Below are positions 1-7,988 of a stretch of 33,254 nucleotides of DNA, piece after piece (the first letter of the stretch is position 1; every line of letters starts with the position of its first letter). The notes under the pieces were generated by a model that had not been told where the DNA came from, searched no databases, and saw only the letters and a program-made list of their open reading frames with translations. The stretch covers positions 1-33,254 of the forward strand of contig WFWT01000030.1 in NCBI GenBank assembly GCA_015490995.1, in the 5' to 3' direction. Both the position numbers and the translations under genes were made by a program. This stretch comes from Anaerolineae bacterium (GTDB taxonomy: Bacteria; Chloroflexota; Anaerolineae; JAADDB01).

Positions 1-989
1 CCTCCCCACCTCCTGTCTCCTTGCCCCTGAACAACACCACATCCCCCATCCGTGAACATCTGATGCAACCAAGCATCCTGTGGTGGAAAGGGGACAGCCC
101 TCTTACAGGACACCCCGCGCTGGACGCGTGGCTGGGACCTGGCCCCTGGATCGTGCTCCCACTTGCGCTGCGGGAACATCCCGTAGGGATCGCCCTGGTG
201 GGTTCAGAAGTGCCCTTCAACGCGTTGCCGGCCGCCCAGCAAGCTATGTTACGGTCGGTCGCTGAACAGGCCGCGGTGGTGCTGGGCACTATTATGTTGT
301 GCATTGACCGGGCGCGACGCCTCGCGGTGGAACATGAACGCAACCGGATCGCCCGGGAAATGCACGATGTGATCTCCCAATCGCTGTTCGGCATTGTCCT
401 TTCCCTGGACGCCTGTATTAAGATGCTTCCCCATCGAGTACACGAGGTACGCGCTGAGCTCACCGACCTCCGCAACCTAGCCAGTCATGTCCACCAGCAA
501 CTCCGACAATCCATCCTTGACATCTGGCCTTCCGAGCTAACCCTCGAACGCTTCAAAAATGACCTGCGCAAGTACGCGCGCCACGTCAATCAGGCCCGCC
601 TGTTCCACATTGAATTCAACACCGGGGGAGATTTTGACCACCTCTCTCCCCTCATCCGACGTACGCTGTACCGGGTCGCGCAGGAAGCTGTGGTGAACGC
701 GATCCGACACGGGCAGGTGGATTGGGTGCGTCTCTGCCTACGCGTGGACGACACACACGTGTACATGAGCGTGCGCGATGAAGGGCAGGGGTTCGATACT
801 AACGCCATTCTCTGTCGGGAATATAACCGAGAACACTTTGGCCTGCGGGGGATTCAGGAACGAGTCCAGGCGCTCGGAGGAGAATGTCAGGTGTACAGCC
901 GTCCCCAAGCGGGAACACTGCTACTGGTAAGCATTCCGATCAACGGAGAATATGCGTATGAGGGAACGGATACGCATTCTTATCGCTGA
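1..989 (+). CDS. NarL/DesK-type sensor histidine kinase, 5'-truncated by the window edge
   Basis: This is the cytoplasmic end of a two-component sensor kinase that autophosphorylates on His and passes the phosphate to the response regulator encoded next. The frame is open to base 3 with no stop, so the N-terminus lies outside the window; a TTG at 21 is only an internal codon that could be mistaken for a start. Counting from that TTG, residues 40-95 look like the end of a GAF-type sensor domain. The HisKA_3 dimerisation helix follows, with the motif ERNRIAREMHDVISQSLF (phosphoacceptor His about residue 115). The HATPase_c domain shows an N-box (QEAVVNAIRH), a G1 box (DEGQGFD) and a G2 box (FGLRGIQERV). 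The gene overlaps the regulator by 38 bp, which suggests translational coupling. The signal sensed cannot be told from this fragment. Confidence 0.93.
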   Translation, partial: SPPPVSLPLNNTTSPIREHLMQPSILWWKGDSPLTGHPALDAWLGPGPWIVLPLALREHPVGIALVGSEVPFNALPAAQQAMLRSVAEQAAVVLGTIMLCIDRARRLAVEHERNRIAREMHDVISQSLFGIVLSLDACIKMLPHRVHEVRAELTDLRNLASHVHQQLRQSILDIWPSELTLERFKNDLRKYARHVNQARLFHIEFNTGGDFDHLSPLIRRTLYRVAQEAVVNAIRHGQVDWVRLCLRVDDTHVYMSVRDEGQGFDTNAILCREYNREHFGLRGIQERVQALGGECQVYSRPQAGTLLLVSIPINGEYAYEGTDTHSYR

Positions 990-1608
990 CGACCACGCAG
1001 TGGTGCGCAAAGGCCTGGTGATGGTGTTGCGCCTGGAGTCTGACTTTGAAGTGATCGGCGAGGCAGAGAACGGTCGCCAGGCTGTGGAAATGGCCCGCGC
1101 GCTACAGCCAGATCTCATTATCCTGGACCTGAAGATGCCCCACATGGGAGATATGACCGTTCAGATGTTACGGACGCTCGTGCCTCACGCCCGCATCATG
1201 ATCTTAACCGGCGCCGAACTCACCGAAGAGGCCCTGGACATCCTGGCGGCGGGGGTGGACGGCTACGTGTTAAAGGACGTGGCTCCAGACGAGTTAGCCC
1301 ACGCCATCCGGGCAGTAGCCCAGGGCGAAGCCTACCTCCACCCTGCCGTTGCTCGACGCTTGCTGAATCGCATGAGCACCGAACCGCAGACCCCACCGAC
1401 CCACGTGTCCCTTACCCCCAGAGAACTGGAAATCTTGCGGTGGATGGCCACTCCTGCTACGTATCGGGAAATTGCTGAAAAGCTTTACATCAGCGAAAGC
1501 ACGGTGCGCAGCCACGCCAAGCGGATTCTCAGCAAACTGGGGCAGCCTAACCGAGCACAAGCTGTGTTAGCCGCCGTGCGTGCGGGCTTAATCGAATTAC
1601 CCGAATGA
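952..1608 (+). CDS. NarL/LuxR-family DNA-binding response regulator
   Basis: This is the partner of the kinase above: a receiver domain followed by a LuxR-type helix-turn-helix. In the receiver, the acidic pair is D13/D14, the phosphoacceptor is D59 (LIILDLKMP), the switch Thr is T86 (MILTG) and the conserved Lys is K108 (GYVLKD). All key residues are present, so it should be phosphorylatable. The C-terminal part (LTPRELEILRWMA..., then ISESTVRSHAKRILSKLG) is a complete GerE/LuxR domain. There are two close starts: ATG at 952, and ATG at 958, which is better spaced (9 nt) from the GGAG at 940-943. The difference is two residues. The gene lies inside the end of the kinase frame and is convergent with galK, 58 bp away. 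Target genes are unknown; the kinase-regulator pair is not obviously part of the sugar locus. Confidence 0.95.
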   Translation: MRMRERIRILIADDHAVVRKGLVMVLRLESDFEVIGEAENGRQAVEMARALQPDLIILDLKMPHMGDMTVQMLRTLVPHARIMILTGAELTEEALDILAAGVDGYVLKDVAPDELAHAIRAVAQGEAYLHPAVARRLLNRMSTEPQTPPTHVSLTPRELEILRWMATPATYREIAEKLYISESTVRSHAKRILSKLGQPNRAQAVLAAVRAGLIELPE

Positions 1609-1666
1609 CCATCGCCCGTGCCGGGAGCACGAGACAGTACCTATTGAAGCCCCCCTTCTAGGGTGC

Positions 1667-3025
1667 TCAAATACAGGCCTTCTCCGGAAGGTTCACCTCA
1701 CCACCGGCACCAAGGGCACGACAGGCAAACACTTCCGGTACGCGGTGATGGACCGCGTAAAAACGCTCCTGCAATCGCTCGACCACCGCCGACGCGGCAG
1801 AGGCTTCTACGAGGATGACCACACATCCTCCCCATCCCGCGCCTGTTAACCGCGCTCCCAAGACGCCTGGCAACTCCCGCGCGGCGGAAACCAGCGTCTC
1901 CAGCTCGGCACAACTGATCTCATAATCATCCCGGGCACTCCGGTGTGCCTCATACATCAACGTGCCAAGATGAGCCATATCACCCCGTTCCATAGCCGCC
2001 AAGGCAGCCTGTACCCGGACGTTTTCCGTCCACACATGGCGGACCCGTGCTCGCACTCTGAGAGGAACGTCCGGCGCGACACCAGGAACAGTCTCCACCA
2101 CCAGTCCCTGCTCCTGAAGCGTTTGCAAGGTTACCACTTCGGGCAACAGCGGCTCTAAGGCAGACCAGGGTATATGCTGAACATCCCGCAAGTGCGTAAC
2201 GTCAGGAAAGTGTTGTCGTAAGATGGCCACCCCGGCTCGACACTCCATAACCCGGAGATTATACTCTCCACGGACGTTGTCGTGATGGACACCGCTATCC
2301 GCCACGAGAAGGCGATATGCCTCTGGCAAAGGTGCGTAAGCGGTGGTATAGGTGCCGTCAGGGCGAGGGCGGGTATCAAGAAAGAGCGCGTGGTGAGGCC
2401 GGGCCAACAACGCGTTAAACTGATCCATAATACCCCCACGGGTGCCGGTATACCATTCCGCTTCCTGACAGAGCCGGGCTAGGTGATGGCGGGGAAAAGA
2501 AAGGTCATTCACCGCGGCGAAGGCCAACGCCAGGGCCACACTCAAGGCGGAAGAGGAACTCAGCCCACTGCCCCGTGGCACGCCCCACGGTGCTTCCCCG
2601 TCAACCAGGACATCCATCCCCCGCAGGGGACGGCCTGCCTCCTGCGCCAGACGTTGCACAACCCCTCGCGCGTAATTGCTCCAGTGGCCGGCAGGAGCAG
2701 AGGGTACTCGCGAGCTCACGGGAAAGGACACCGGCGGAAAGCGCGTTTCAACGTTGTAAAGGCATACCGTCGCGTCGGGCCGCGGACGGGCTAGGAGTAG
2801 GATATCCCGGTCAATGGCAACGGGCATGACGAACCCATGGTTATAATCGGTGTGTTCACCAATGAGGTTCACCCGTCCGGGAGCGCGGAAGACACGCACA
2901 GGCCCCGGCCCATACCGACGGCAAAAGAGGGCAAGCGCACGGGTATACCGTTCCGCCTGGGACACCGCCAGGTCGCTGCCGTAAATCGGCGAGAGGGCGC
3001 TCACCAATTCCTGGGGATCCGCCAT
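1667..3025 (-). CDS. galK: Galactokinase (GHMP kinase family)
   Basis: Predicted to phosphorylate alpha-D-galactose to galactose-1-phosphate with ATP, the first committed Leloir-pathway step, in the cytoplasm. All three GHMP motifs are visible: the galactokinase signature GRVNLIGEHTDYN at residues 50-62, the ATP-binding GSGLSSSSA loop around residue 152, and the C-terminal LTGAGWGGC motif. The catalytic-base region GIMDQ is present. At 452 aa it is longer than the roughly 380-390 aa of E. coli-type enzymes. The extra length is an N-terminal stretch and an insertion around residues 285-325 (from the LPEVVTLQ stretch to the RARVRHV stretch). The ATG at 3025 is preceded by a GAGGG ribosome-binding site about 8 nt upstream. 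It is the last gene of the leftward sugar block. It is 98 bp from the IMPase-family gene and has its own AT-rich promoter-like sequence, so it may be transcribed separately. galT and galE are not in the window. Confidence 0.95.
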   Translation of the reverse strand: MADPQELVSALSPIYGSDLAVSQAERYTRALALFCRRYGPGPVRVFRAPGRVNLIGEHTDYNHGFVMPVAIDRDILLLARPRPDATVCLYNVETRFPPVSFPVSSRVPSAPAGHWSNYARGVVQRLAQEAGRPLRGMDVLVDGEAPWGVPRGSGLSSSSALSVALALAFAAVNDLSFPRHHLARLCQEAEWYTGTRGGIMDQFNALLARPHHALFLDTRPRPDGTYTTAYAPLPEAYRLLVADSGVHHDNVRGEYNLRVMECRAGVAILRQHFPDVTHLRDVQHIPWSALEPLLPEVVTLQTLQEQGLVVETVPGVAPDVPLRVRARVRHVWTENVRVQAALAAMERGDMAHLGTLMYEAHRSARDDYEISCAELETLVSAARELPGVLGARLTGAGWGGCVVILVEASAASAVVERLQERFYAVHHRVPEVFACRALGAGGEVNLPEKACI

Positions 3026-3042
3026 TATGGTGCCCTCACGTG

Positions 3043-3058
3043 TGTGGTGTGTTCCACA
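3043..3058. promoter_or_regulatory. Inverted repeat TGTGG-N6-CCACA overlapping the predicted galK start of transcription
   Basis: A perfect 5-bp inverted repeat with a 6-bp spacer sits between the AT-rich promoter-like repeat and the galK start codon. It has the same geometry as CRP/FNR-family operators (TGTGA-N6-TCACA) and matches 8 of their 10 conserved positions. Its position over the predicted transcription start would fit repression better than activation. It could instead be a weak hairpin in the leader. That it is an operator is an inference. Confidence 0.3.
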
Positions 3059-3061
3059 GAT

Positions 3062-3077
3062 ATTATAGTTTATTATA
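3062..3077 (-). promoter_or_regulatory. Tandem TATAAT boxes upstream of galK
   Basis: A perfect 10-bp direct repeat (tattatagtt twice, 3061-3080) places two consensus TATAAT boxes on the - strand (3067-3062 and 3077-3072). Their AT-richness stands out from the GC-rich surroundings. No convincing -35 is found at 16-18 bp from either box. The leader from the nearer box to the galK ATG would be about 30 nt and includes the ribosome-binding site. This supports a separate promoter for galK inside the larger block. Confidence 0.5.
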
Positions 3078-3123
3078 GTTCAACCGTGAGCGCGCTTCCC
3101 ACTCCTTTCCAGGAAACCACCCC

Positions 3124-3936
3124 CTAACGTGCCCCTCCGGGAGAACCATCTCCCTCCGAATCACCGGTGGCTCTGCGGACAATCTCCAACAACTGGGGCC
3201 ACAGGCGAGGCGTGGCTGCAATAACGGCGCCTTCACGCAGAAAACACGCGGCACCGCCAAAGTCGGTCACCCGCCCTCCAGCCTCCTGAACGATCAAGCT
3301 ACCGGCAGCCACGTCCCACGGTGCCAGCCCGAACTCCACATACCCGTCCAGGCGGCCGGCCGCCACATAGCAGAGGTCTAACGCCGCCGCGCCACTCTGG
3401 CGTACGGCCAACGCGCGTGTGACCAACGCGTGCCAGAGACGCACGTAAGGTTCCGGCCGAACATGGACATCATAAGGCGAACCGGAGGCCAGCAACGCGC
3501 GACGCAGATCCGCTGTGTCCGCCACCTGCAAGGGACGTCCGTTCAACCACGCGCCGCTTCCCCGTTCCGCCACAAAGAGCTCATCCAGGGCCGGATGGTA
3601 TACCACCCCCAGTACCACCTCCCCCTTGCGCTCCAGCGCGATGGAGATGGCGAAATGGGGATGACGGTGCGCGTAATTCACCGTGCCGTCCAACGGATCC
3701 ACGATCCAGCGCGCTTCATGTCCGGCCTGTTCTGGGCTCTCCTCGCTAAGGATGCCGTACGAAGGAAAGGCCTGACGCAACCGGGTTAGGATCACCTGCT
3801 CTATTTCCTGATCCATCTCCGTCACCCAATCGATATCCGTGCTCTTGTGACGTATTTCGCGCGGCTCGGCCATCGCCTCCAACAGACGTTGGCCTGCTTC
3901 CCGCGCGACGGCAACCGCTACCTCGATCTCGGTCAT
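3124..3936 (-). CDS. Inositol monophosphatase family phosphatase (SuhB/IMPase-like)
   Basis: A Mg2+-dependent, Li+-sensitive-type phosphatase of the IMPase/FBPase superfamily, cytoplasmic, 270 aa, which is the usual family length. The metal-binding residues are all visible: the Glu of LSEES (E65/E66), D80 and D83 in the motif WIVDPLDGT (residues 77-85), and the distal Asp in WDVAAGSLIVQEAGG. Substrates in the family range from inositol-1-phosphate to other sugar phosphates, and sequence alone does not settle which. Its place directly after a sugar importer and before galactokinase suggests a sugar-phosphate or inositol-phosphate substrate, which is an inference. The ATG at 3936 follows a GGAGGT ribosome-binding site with 8-nt spacing. 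A 92-bp gap separates it from the permease upstream; this gap holds a short 6-bp inverted repeat (3954-3970) close to the ribosome-binding site. Confidence 0.92.
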   Translation of the reverse strand: MTEIEVAVAVAREAGQRLLEAMAEPREIRHKSTDIDWVTEMDQEIEQVILTRLRQAFPSYGILSEESPEQAGHEARWIVDPLDGTVNYAHRHPHFAISIALERKGEVVLGVVYHPALDELFVAERGSGAWLNGRPLQVADTADLRRALLASGSPYDVHVRPEPYVRLWHALVTRALAVRQSGAAALDLCYVAAGRLDGYVEFGLAPWDVAAGSLIVQEAGGRVTDFGGAACFLREGAVIAATPRLWPQLLEIVRRATGDSEGDGSPGGAR

Positions 3937-3953
3937 ACGGTAGGACCTCCGTC

Positions 3954-3970
3954 ATCCCAGGGTGTGGGAT
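3954..3970 (-). other. Short hairpin in the leader of the IMPase-family gene
   Basis: ATCCCA-GGGTG-TGGGAT is a perfect 6-bp inverted repeat with a 5-nt loop. It begins only a few bases upstream of the GGAGGT ribosome-binding site of the IMPase-family gene. It could influence translation or be a small operator. It has no U-tract and is too short to be called a terminator. Confidence 0.25.
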
Positions 3971-4028
3971 AACCCATGCCTTACCATGGAGCCAACCCGC
4001 GTGAGGACACCGACGCCGGAAAAGGCAG

Positions 4029-4856
4029 CTAAAACTTCACAGCACCCCCGCCCAGACCTTTGACCAAATGGCGCTGAATAAAGAACGAGGCCACCAACAC
4101 AGGCACAATAGCGACCACAATGGCCACCGACATCTTCCCCATTTCTATCCCCCGGAATGTCCAGTAACCGGCAATGGCCACGGGCAAGGTCTTACTGTCC
4201 CCCCCGGTGAGCAACAGCGCGAAGAACACCTCATTCCACGACAGAACAAAGGCAAACAGCGCAGCTGCCGCTATCCCTGGCCGGATCACCGGCACCACCA
4301 CGCGATAAAAGGCCTGCCAGTGGGTACACCCGTCCACCATCGCCTGTTCCTCCAAGTCGCGGGGCACCTCGTCAAAGAACCCGATGAGAAACCACGTTAC
4401 CAGGGGCAGGATAAAGGTCAGGTGGGCTGCAATAACGGCGATAAGGGTATCAAGCAAGCGCAGGTGATACATAAGGAGGAAGAGGGGCACAATGAGCACC
4501 GTAGGAGGCACCATTTGTGCGATAAGCACCCCAAAGCGAGCCCGGTCTCCGCCAACCCGGAAGCGAGAAAAGGCATACGCCGCGGGCGCGCCCGCCAGCA
4601 ATGCAATCAGAACGGTGACTACCCCCACGATCACGCTGTTGCCCAGGTAACGGGGAAAATCCGATCCCAACACCTCACGCCAGTGGACCAGAGTCGGGGT
4701 AAAGCGTACCACCTCCGGCCGAGAAAGCAGTGCCGGTGGCTTGAAAGAGGTTAAAAAGAGCCATAGGTACGGAAACAAGACGATAAGAAACGCCAACAAC
4801 ACTACACTTAAGGCCAGCCCCTGCGCCACCTGCGCCCGTAATCGATAGCTACCCAT
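4029..4856 (-). CDS. ABC sugar transporter permease, CUT1 family (MalG/UgpE-like)
   Basis: One of the two inner-membrane subunits of a carbohydrate importer, 275 aa with about six predicted transmembrane segments. The first follows the basic N-terminus (residues 14-36, VLLAFLIVLFPYLWLFLTS). The cytoplasmic EAA loop that docks on the ATPase is seen as EEQAMVDGCTHWQAFYRVVVP around residues 168-188, with the conserved Gly in the D-G-C position. A short periplasmic N-terminal region and this length are typical of the MalG side of CUT1 pairs. The ATG at 4856 comes one base after the stop of the partner permease, and the AAGGAGG ribosome-binding site lies inside that gene's end, so the two are translationally coupled. 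The imported sugar cannot be determined. Confidence 0.94.
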   Translation of the reverse strand: MGSYRLRAQVAQGLALSVVLLAFLIVLFPYLWLFLTSFKPPALLSRPEVVRFTPTLVHWREVLGSDFPRYLGNSVIVGVVTVLIALLAGAPAAYAFSRFRVGGDRARFGVLIAQMVPPTVLIVPLFLLMYHLRLLDTLIAVIAAHLTFILPLVTWFLIGFFDEVPRDLEEQAMVDGCTHWQAFYRVVVPVIRPGIAAAALFAFVLSWNEVFFALLLTGGDSKTLPVAIAGYWTFRGIEMGKMSVAIVVAIVPVLVASFFIQRHLVKGLGGGAVKF

Positions 4857-4857
4857 A

Positions 4858-5775
4858 TCAACGCGCCTCCTTACGCAGCGTGTAGACCAGCACTATGGTG
4901 AGCAACAGGGTGATAAGGACCAGCGTGTACGCCATGGCCGCGGCCTCACCCATGCGGAAAAAGCGAAACCCCACCCGGTAGATGTGATATTGAATGACCT
5001 CTGTACGACTGCCCGGCCCCCCGCGGGTGATCGCGTACACGTATTCGAACACTTTAAACGCGTCCAGCATCCGAATAATGATGGCCGCCAGGATGATAGG
5101 ACGCATCAACGGCAGCGTGATGTGCCGGATCATCTGCCAGCCGGACGCCCCGTCCACCCGCGCGGCCTCAAAGGGTTCACGGGGCAAGGATTCCAGCCCT
5201 GCCAGCAGCAACAGGAGCATAAAGGGGGTCCACTGCCACACATCAATGAGCACTATGCTGTAAAGGGCCAGCTCAGGCCCGAACCAATCCACCGAACGTC
5301 CTGTGAGAGAGCGAATAAGGTAAGGAATAATGCCCAGCTGAGAGTTGAGCAGAAACCGAAACATCAATCCCACAGCAATAGGGGTAATGAACATAGGCGT
5401 TAGCAACACAGAACGAAAGACATCCCGGAAGGGCAATGCTCGATGTAACAACAACGCCAGGCCAAACCCGAGAAGAAACTCCAGGGATACGGCCAGAATG
5501 ACAAAGGTAAGGGTATTGCGCATGGCCACCCAGTAATCCGCGTTGCGGAGGAGGCGCGCGTAATTGCCGATACCGACAAACCGCACGTCGTTCAGTCGCG
5601 TGAGGGTGTAATCGTGCAGAGAGACCCAAAAAGAGAAGAGGAGCGGGTAAATGAGCACCGCGATGAGCAGAAAGGCCAAGGGAGCCACCAAACGGTAGGG
5701 GAAGGACAGCCCCCACCGAGAGGCCTGTCCTTCCCCCGAAGATGTGTTAGTGGAGGAGCGGTAAAGCTCGCTCAT
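4858..5775 (-). CDS. ABC sugar transporter permease, CUT1 family (MalF/UgpA-like)
   Basis: The second membrane subunit of the CUT1 importer, 305 aa. A hydrophilic N-terminus of about 25 residues is followed by a transmembrane helix (LVAPLAFLLIAVLIYPLLFS) and five more hydrophobic segments. The EAA motif (EAARVDGASGWQMIRHITLP) lies about 90 residues from the C-terminus, as the family requires. Immediately before the EAA loop is the WQWTPFMLLLLLAGL segment typical of MalF/UgpA proteins. It starts 3 bp after the stop of the binding-protein gene and almost abuts the next permease, a tight binding protein-permease-permease cassette. No ATPase gene accompanies this cassette; the nearest is the CysA/PotA-type ATPase at 10175-11239. 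Confidence 0.94.
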   Translation of the reverse strand: MSELYRSSTNTSSGEGQASRWGLSFPYRLVAPLAFLLIAVLIYPLLFSFWVSLHDYTLTRLNDVRFVGIGNYARLLRNADYWVAMRNTLTFVILAVSLEFLLGFGLALLLHRALPFRDVFRSVLLTPMFITPIAVGLMFRFLLNSQLGIIPYLIRSLTGRSVDWFGPELALYSIVLIDVWQWTPFMLLLLLAGLESLPREPFEAARVDGASGWQMIRHITLPLMRPIILAAIIIRMLDAFKVFEYVYAITRGGPGSRTEVIQYHIYRVGFRFFRMGEAAAMAYTLVLITLLLTIVLVYTLRKEAR

Positions 5776-5778
5776 CGT

Positions 5779-7101
5779 TTATTCCTGTCCCACGATCTCG
5801 CGCACTTTGTCGGCCGCATCTTTCAAAGCCTGTTCGACGCTCTTCTCCCCGGCCACAGCCGCGTTCAGCTCCGTACCCACCACCTGAATGATCTCTTCGG
5901 CCTTGGGGCCGCGAGCGAGGGGTTCTGAGTTGCCCAAGATCTGGAGCACCGTTTCGTAGTAGGCCTGGCCGTAGCCCTTCTCCCACACCTCGGGGTCCTT
6001 CATTACACTAATACGGGTTGGCGCGCCGCCCATGATGACTCGCTCCTTGTCCACCTCCTTCGAGGTCAACCACGAGATAAAGGTCCAAGCAGCATCCTTG
6101 TTCTTGCTGTTGTGGGGAATAGCCCAGTGCCATGCGCCGAGGACAGCCTTGCCTCCGGGCACGGGGTACAACGCGAACTTCCCGGCCAGCTCACCGGCGG
6201 GCCCTTCAGGGTTATTGAGGGTGGGCAACATCCAGTTATAACTGAGCATTGTCGCGGCCTGGCCCGCCGCCATGGCCCGCAACGCCTCGTCGAAGCCCCA
6301 GTTCAGAGAGTTCGGAGGCGCGGCGGTGTTGTACGCCTCAATGTACATGGACAGGGCACGCTGGCCTGCCTCATTGTCCAGAATCACATTGCCTTGCTCG
6401 TCAAAGAGATTACCACCGGCCGCGTAGAGCCAATTCTTCCACTCCTCAAAGATCTTGTACCCCCGCTGAGGTTGCATGGCCGCCCCGTAAAATTCGTTCT
6501 CCCTGTCCGTCAATGCCTGGATGGTGCGCAGATAATCGTCCAGAGTGGTGGGAACCTCCATACCCCGCTCGTCGAAGATGTCCTGCCGCACAATTAACCC
6601 CAGAGCGTAATTGTAATACGGTACGCCGTAGATCTTGCCGTTGACCACCCCGATATCCTTCAAGGGCGCCACAAAGTCATCGAAATCATACCCCGGCGTG
6701 TTCGCGATGTAATCATCCAGGGGCGTGAGAAACTCGGCGAGGGCAAACTCGTCCATCCAGGGGTTGTCCACAATGATGATGTCATACGTTGCCTCGGGTG
6801 CCAAGAAGGAGGTCAGGATCTTGTCCCGCATGGCATCGTAAGGCATCGCGTCGAATTTGATTTTAATGTTTGGATTTTCCGCCTCAAAGCGGTCCGTCAA
6901 CTTCGCCACAATATCGTAGTCAGGCACTTCTTCCATGATGATGGTGAGGGTAACTTGCTCCTCCTGCGGGGCAGGGGGTGCAGCGGGTTGTTCCGGCGCC
7001 GGTGTCGGGGTAGGTGTCGGGGCCGGAGTAGGCGCACACGCACTGACAATCAACGCTACCAAAGTAACCAGCACACTCCCAACAAGCCACTTCGCTCGCA
7101 T
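5779..7101 (-). CDS. CUT1-type sugar-binding lipoprotein
   Basis: The extracytoplasmic solute receptor of the CUT1 importer, 440 aa (family 1 extracellular solute-binding protein, MalE/UgpB-like). A lipoprotein signal peptide ends in the lipobox VSAC with the acylated Cys at residue 22. It is followed by a flexible Thr/Pro/Ala linker (residues 23-45) before the folded domain begins at about residue 50 (VTLTIIMEEVPDYDIVAKL). Typical features include the first-lobe FEAENPNIKIKF segment, the hinge-region VPYYNYALGLIVRQD segment, and the late YPVPGGKAVLGAWHWAIP segment, seen in sugar receptors. It should be anchored to the outer face of the membrane. An excellent GGAGG ribosome-binding site sits 6 nt before the ATG. 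An 85-bp gap with a small palindrome separates it from the preceding permease, so it could start a sub-operon. Confidence 0.94.
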   Translation of the reverse strand: MRAKWLVGSVLVTLVALIVSACAPTPAPTPTPTPAPEQPAAPPAPQEEQVTLTIIMEEVPDYDIVAKLTDRFEAENPNIKIKFDAMPYDAMRDKILTSFLAPEATYDIIIVDNPWMDEFALAEFLTPLDDYIANTPGYDFDDFVAPLKDIGVVNGKIYGVPYYNYALGLIVRQDIFDERGMEVPTTLDDYLRTIQALTDRENEFYGAAMQPQRGYKIFEEWKNWLYAAGGNLFDEQGNVILDNEAGQRALSMYIEAYNTAAPPNSLNWGFDEALRAMAAGQAATMLSYNWMLPTLNNPEGPAGELAGKFALYPVPGGKAVLGAWHWAIPHNSKNKDAAWTFISWLTSKEVDKERVIMGGAPTRISVMKDPEVWEKGYGQAYYETVLQILGNSEPLARGPKAEEIIQVVGTELNAAVAGEKSVEQALKDAADKVREIVGQE

Positions 7102-7170
7102 GTTGCACCTCCTAAAAGATTAGATACATCACAACACTAAACAAGGGGGGATGCGATACGTTTTTGCTAC

Positions 7171-7186
7171 TGAGCAAACGTGCTCA
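7171..7186. promoter_or_regulatory. Palindrome TGAGCA-N4-TGCTCA between the two importer cassettes
   Basis: A perfect 6-bp inverted repeat with a 4-bp centre lies immediately after the stop of the upstream permease and about 70 bp before the CUT1 binding-protein gene. On the - strand it could form a small hairpin, but no run of U follows, so an intrinsic terminator is unlikely. Its symmetry and size also suit a regulator operator. Neither role is proven. Confidence 0.3.
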
Positions 7187-7984
7187 CTATCGTCGATCTC
7201 TTGCATCTCCGTACATCTTGCCACCCAAGAATGTCATTGCCAGGAAAGTCAACACTGACACATATACCAAGAAGGCAGATATTGCACTGGCTATCCGCAT
7301 ATCATTGCGAATCTGTTGAAACAGCTGCAACGGAAGGGTTTGAGCTGTAAAACCAGCAACCATGCTTGTCACCTCGAACTCACCGATGGAGATGGCGAAC
7401 ACCAACAGGGCACCAACCATGACTCCTGGCAGCACGTTAGGCACAATAACGTATCGCAAGCGCTGCCATAGATTGGCACCCAGGCTGGCCGCGGCTTCAG
7501 AAAGGGTACGTTCATCAATCGTCTGGAAACTGGCCAAGGTATTCCGGAACATAAAGGGAAAACCGATGAGCGCGTGGGCGACGATCACCATAAACACGCT
7601 ACCCGTGAGCGCAAGGGGCGGCCGAGAGAAGGCCTGCACCAGCGCGGTGCCCACAATGACCGGAGGGAAAATTAAGGGTAAAATCATGGAGACATTTCGC
7701 AGCCAGCGCCCCCCACGAGTGTCCAGGCGGTTGAGCGCGTATGCTGCCGGAATCGCGATCAGCGCGTCCAGCACCACCGCGCCGAAAGCTACCGTCAGGG
7801 AAACCATCAAAGCAGAATAGTTCCTCGGTCGCCGGATAATAGCTTCATACCACCGCAGGGTAAACCCCTGGGGCAAGATACCTTGCCAAAATTCACTAAA
7901 TGAAAAGATAACGGGCATAAGCAAGGGTACTAAAATGAACAGCACCAGAAACACAAAAATGATATGCTGAAGCAACCTCCTCAT
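7187..7984 (-). CDS. ABC transporter permease, PotC/CysW/ThiP-type superfamily
   Basis: A 265-aa inner-membrane subunit with about six hydrophobic segments, starting LLQHIIFVFLVLFILVPLLM. The EAA docking loop is SEAAASLGANLWQRLRYVIVP, in the form used by spermidine, Fe3+, phosphonate and sugar-phosphate importers rather than by CUT1 sugar importers. It starts 4 bp after the partner permease, and its GGAGG ribosome-binding site overlaps the end of that gene (8-nt spacing to the ATG at 7984), so translation is coupled. Base composition in this gene and its partner is noticeably richer in A+T than in the flanking genes. Together with the lipoprotein at 8911-10053 and the ATPase at 10175-11239 it makes a complete importer. 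Confidence 0.92.
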   Translation of the reverse strand: MRRLLQHIIFVFLVLFILVPLLMPVIFSFSEFWQGILPQGFTLRWYEAIIRRPRNYSALMVSLTVAFGAVVLDALIAIPAAYALNRLDTRGGRWLRNVSMILPLIFPPVIVGTALVQAFSRPPLALTGSVFMVIVAHALIGFPFMFRNTLASFQTIDERTLSEAAASLGANLWQRLRYVIVPNVLPGVMVGALLVFAISIGEFEVTSMVAGFTAQTLPLQLFQQIRNDMRIASAISAFLVYVSVLTFLAMTFLGGKMYGDARDRR

Positions 7985-7988
7985 TAAT

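Noticed and set aside
1617-1668. Short inverted repeats (CGTGC/GCACG and GAGCAC/GTGCTC) between the response regulator and galK
   Set aside because: The stems are only 5-6 bp, one has a loop of more than 30 nt, and there is no T-run. A terminator is expected here for convergent genes, but these repeats do not support one convincingly.
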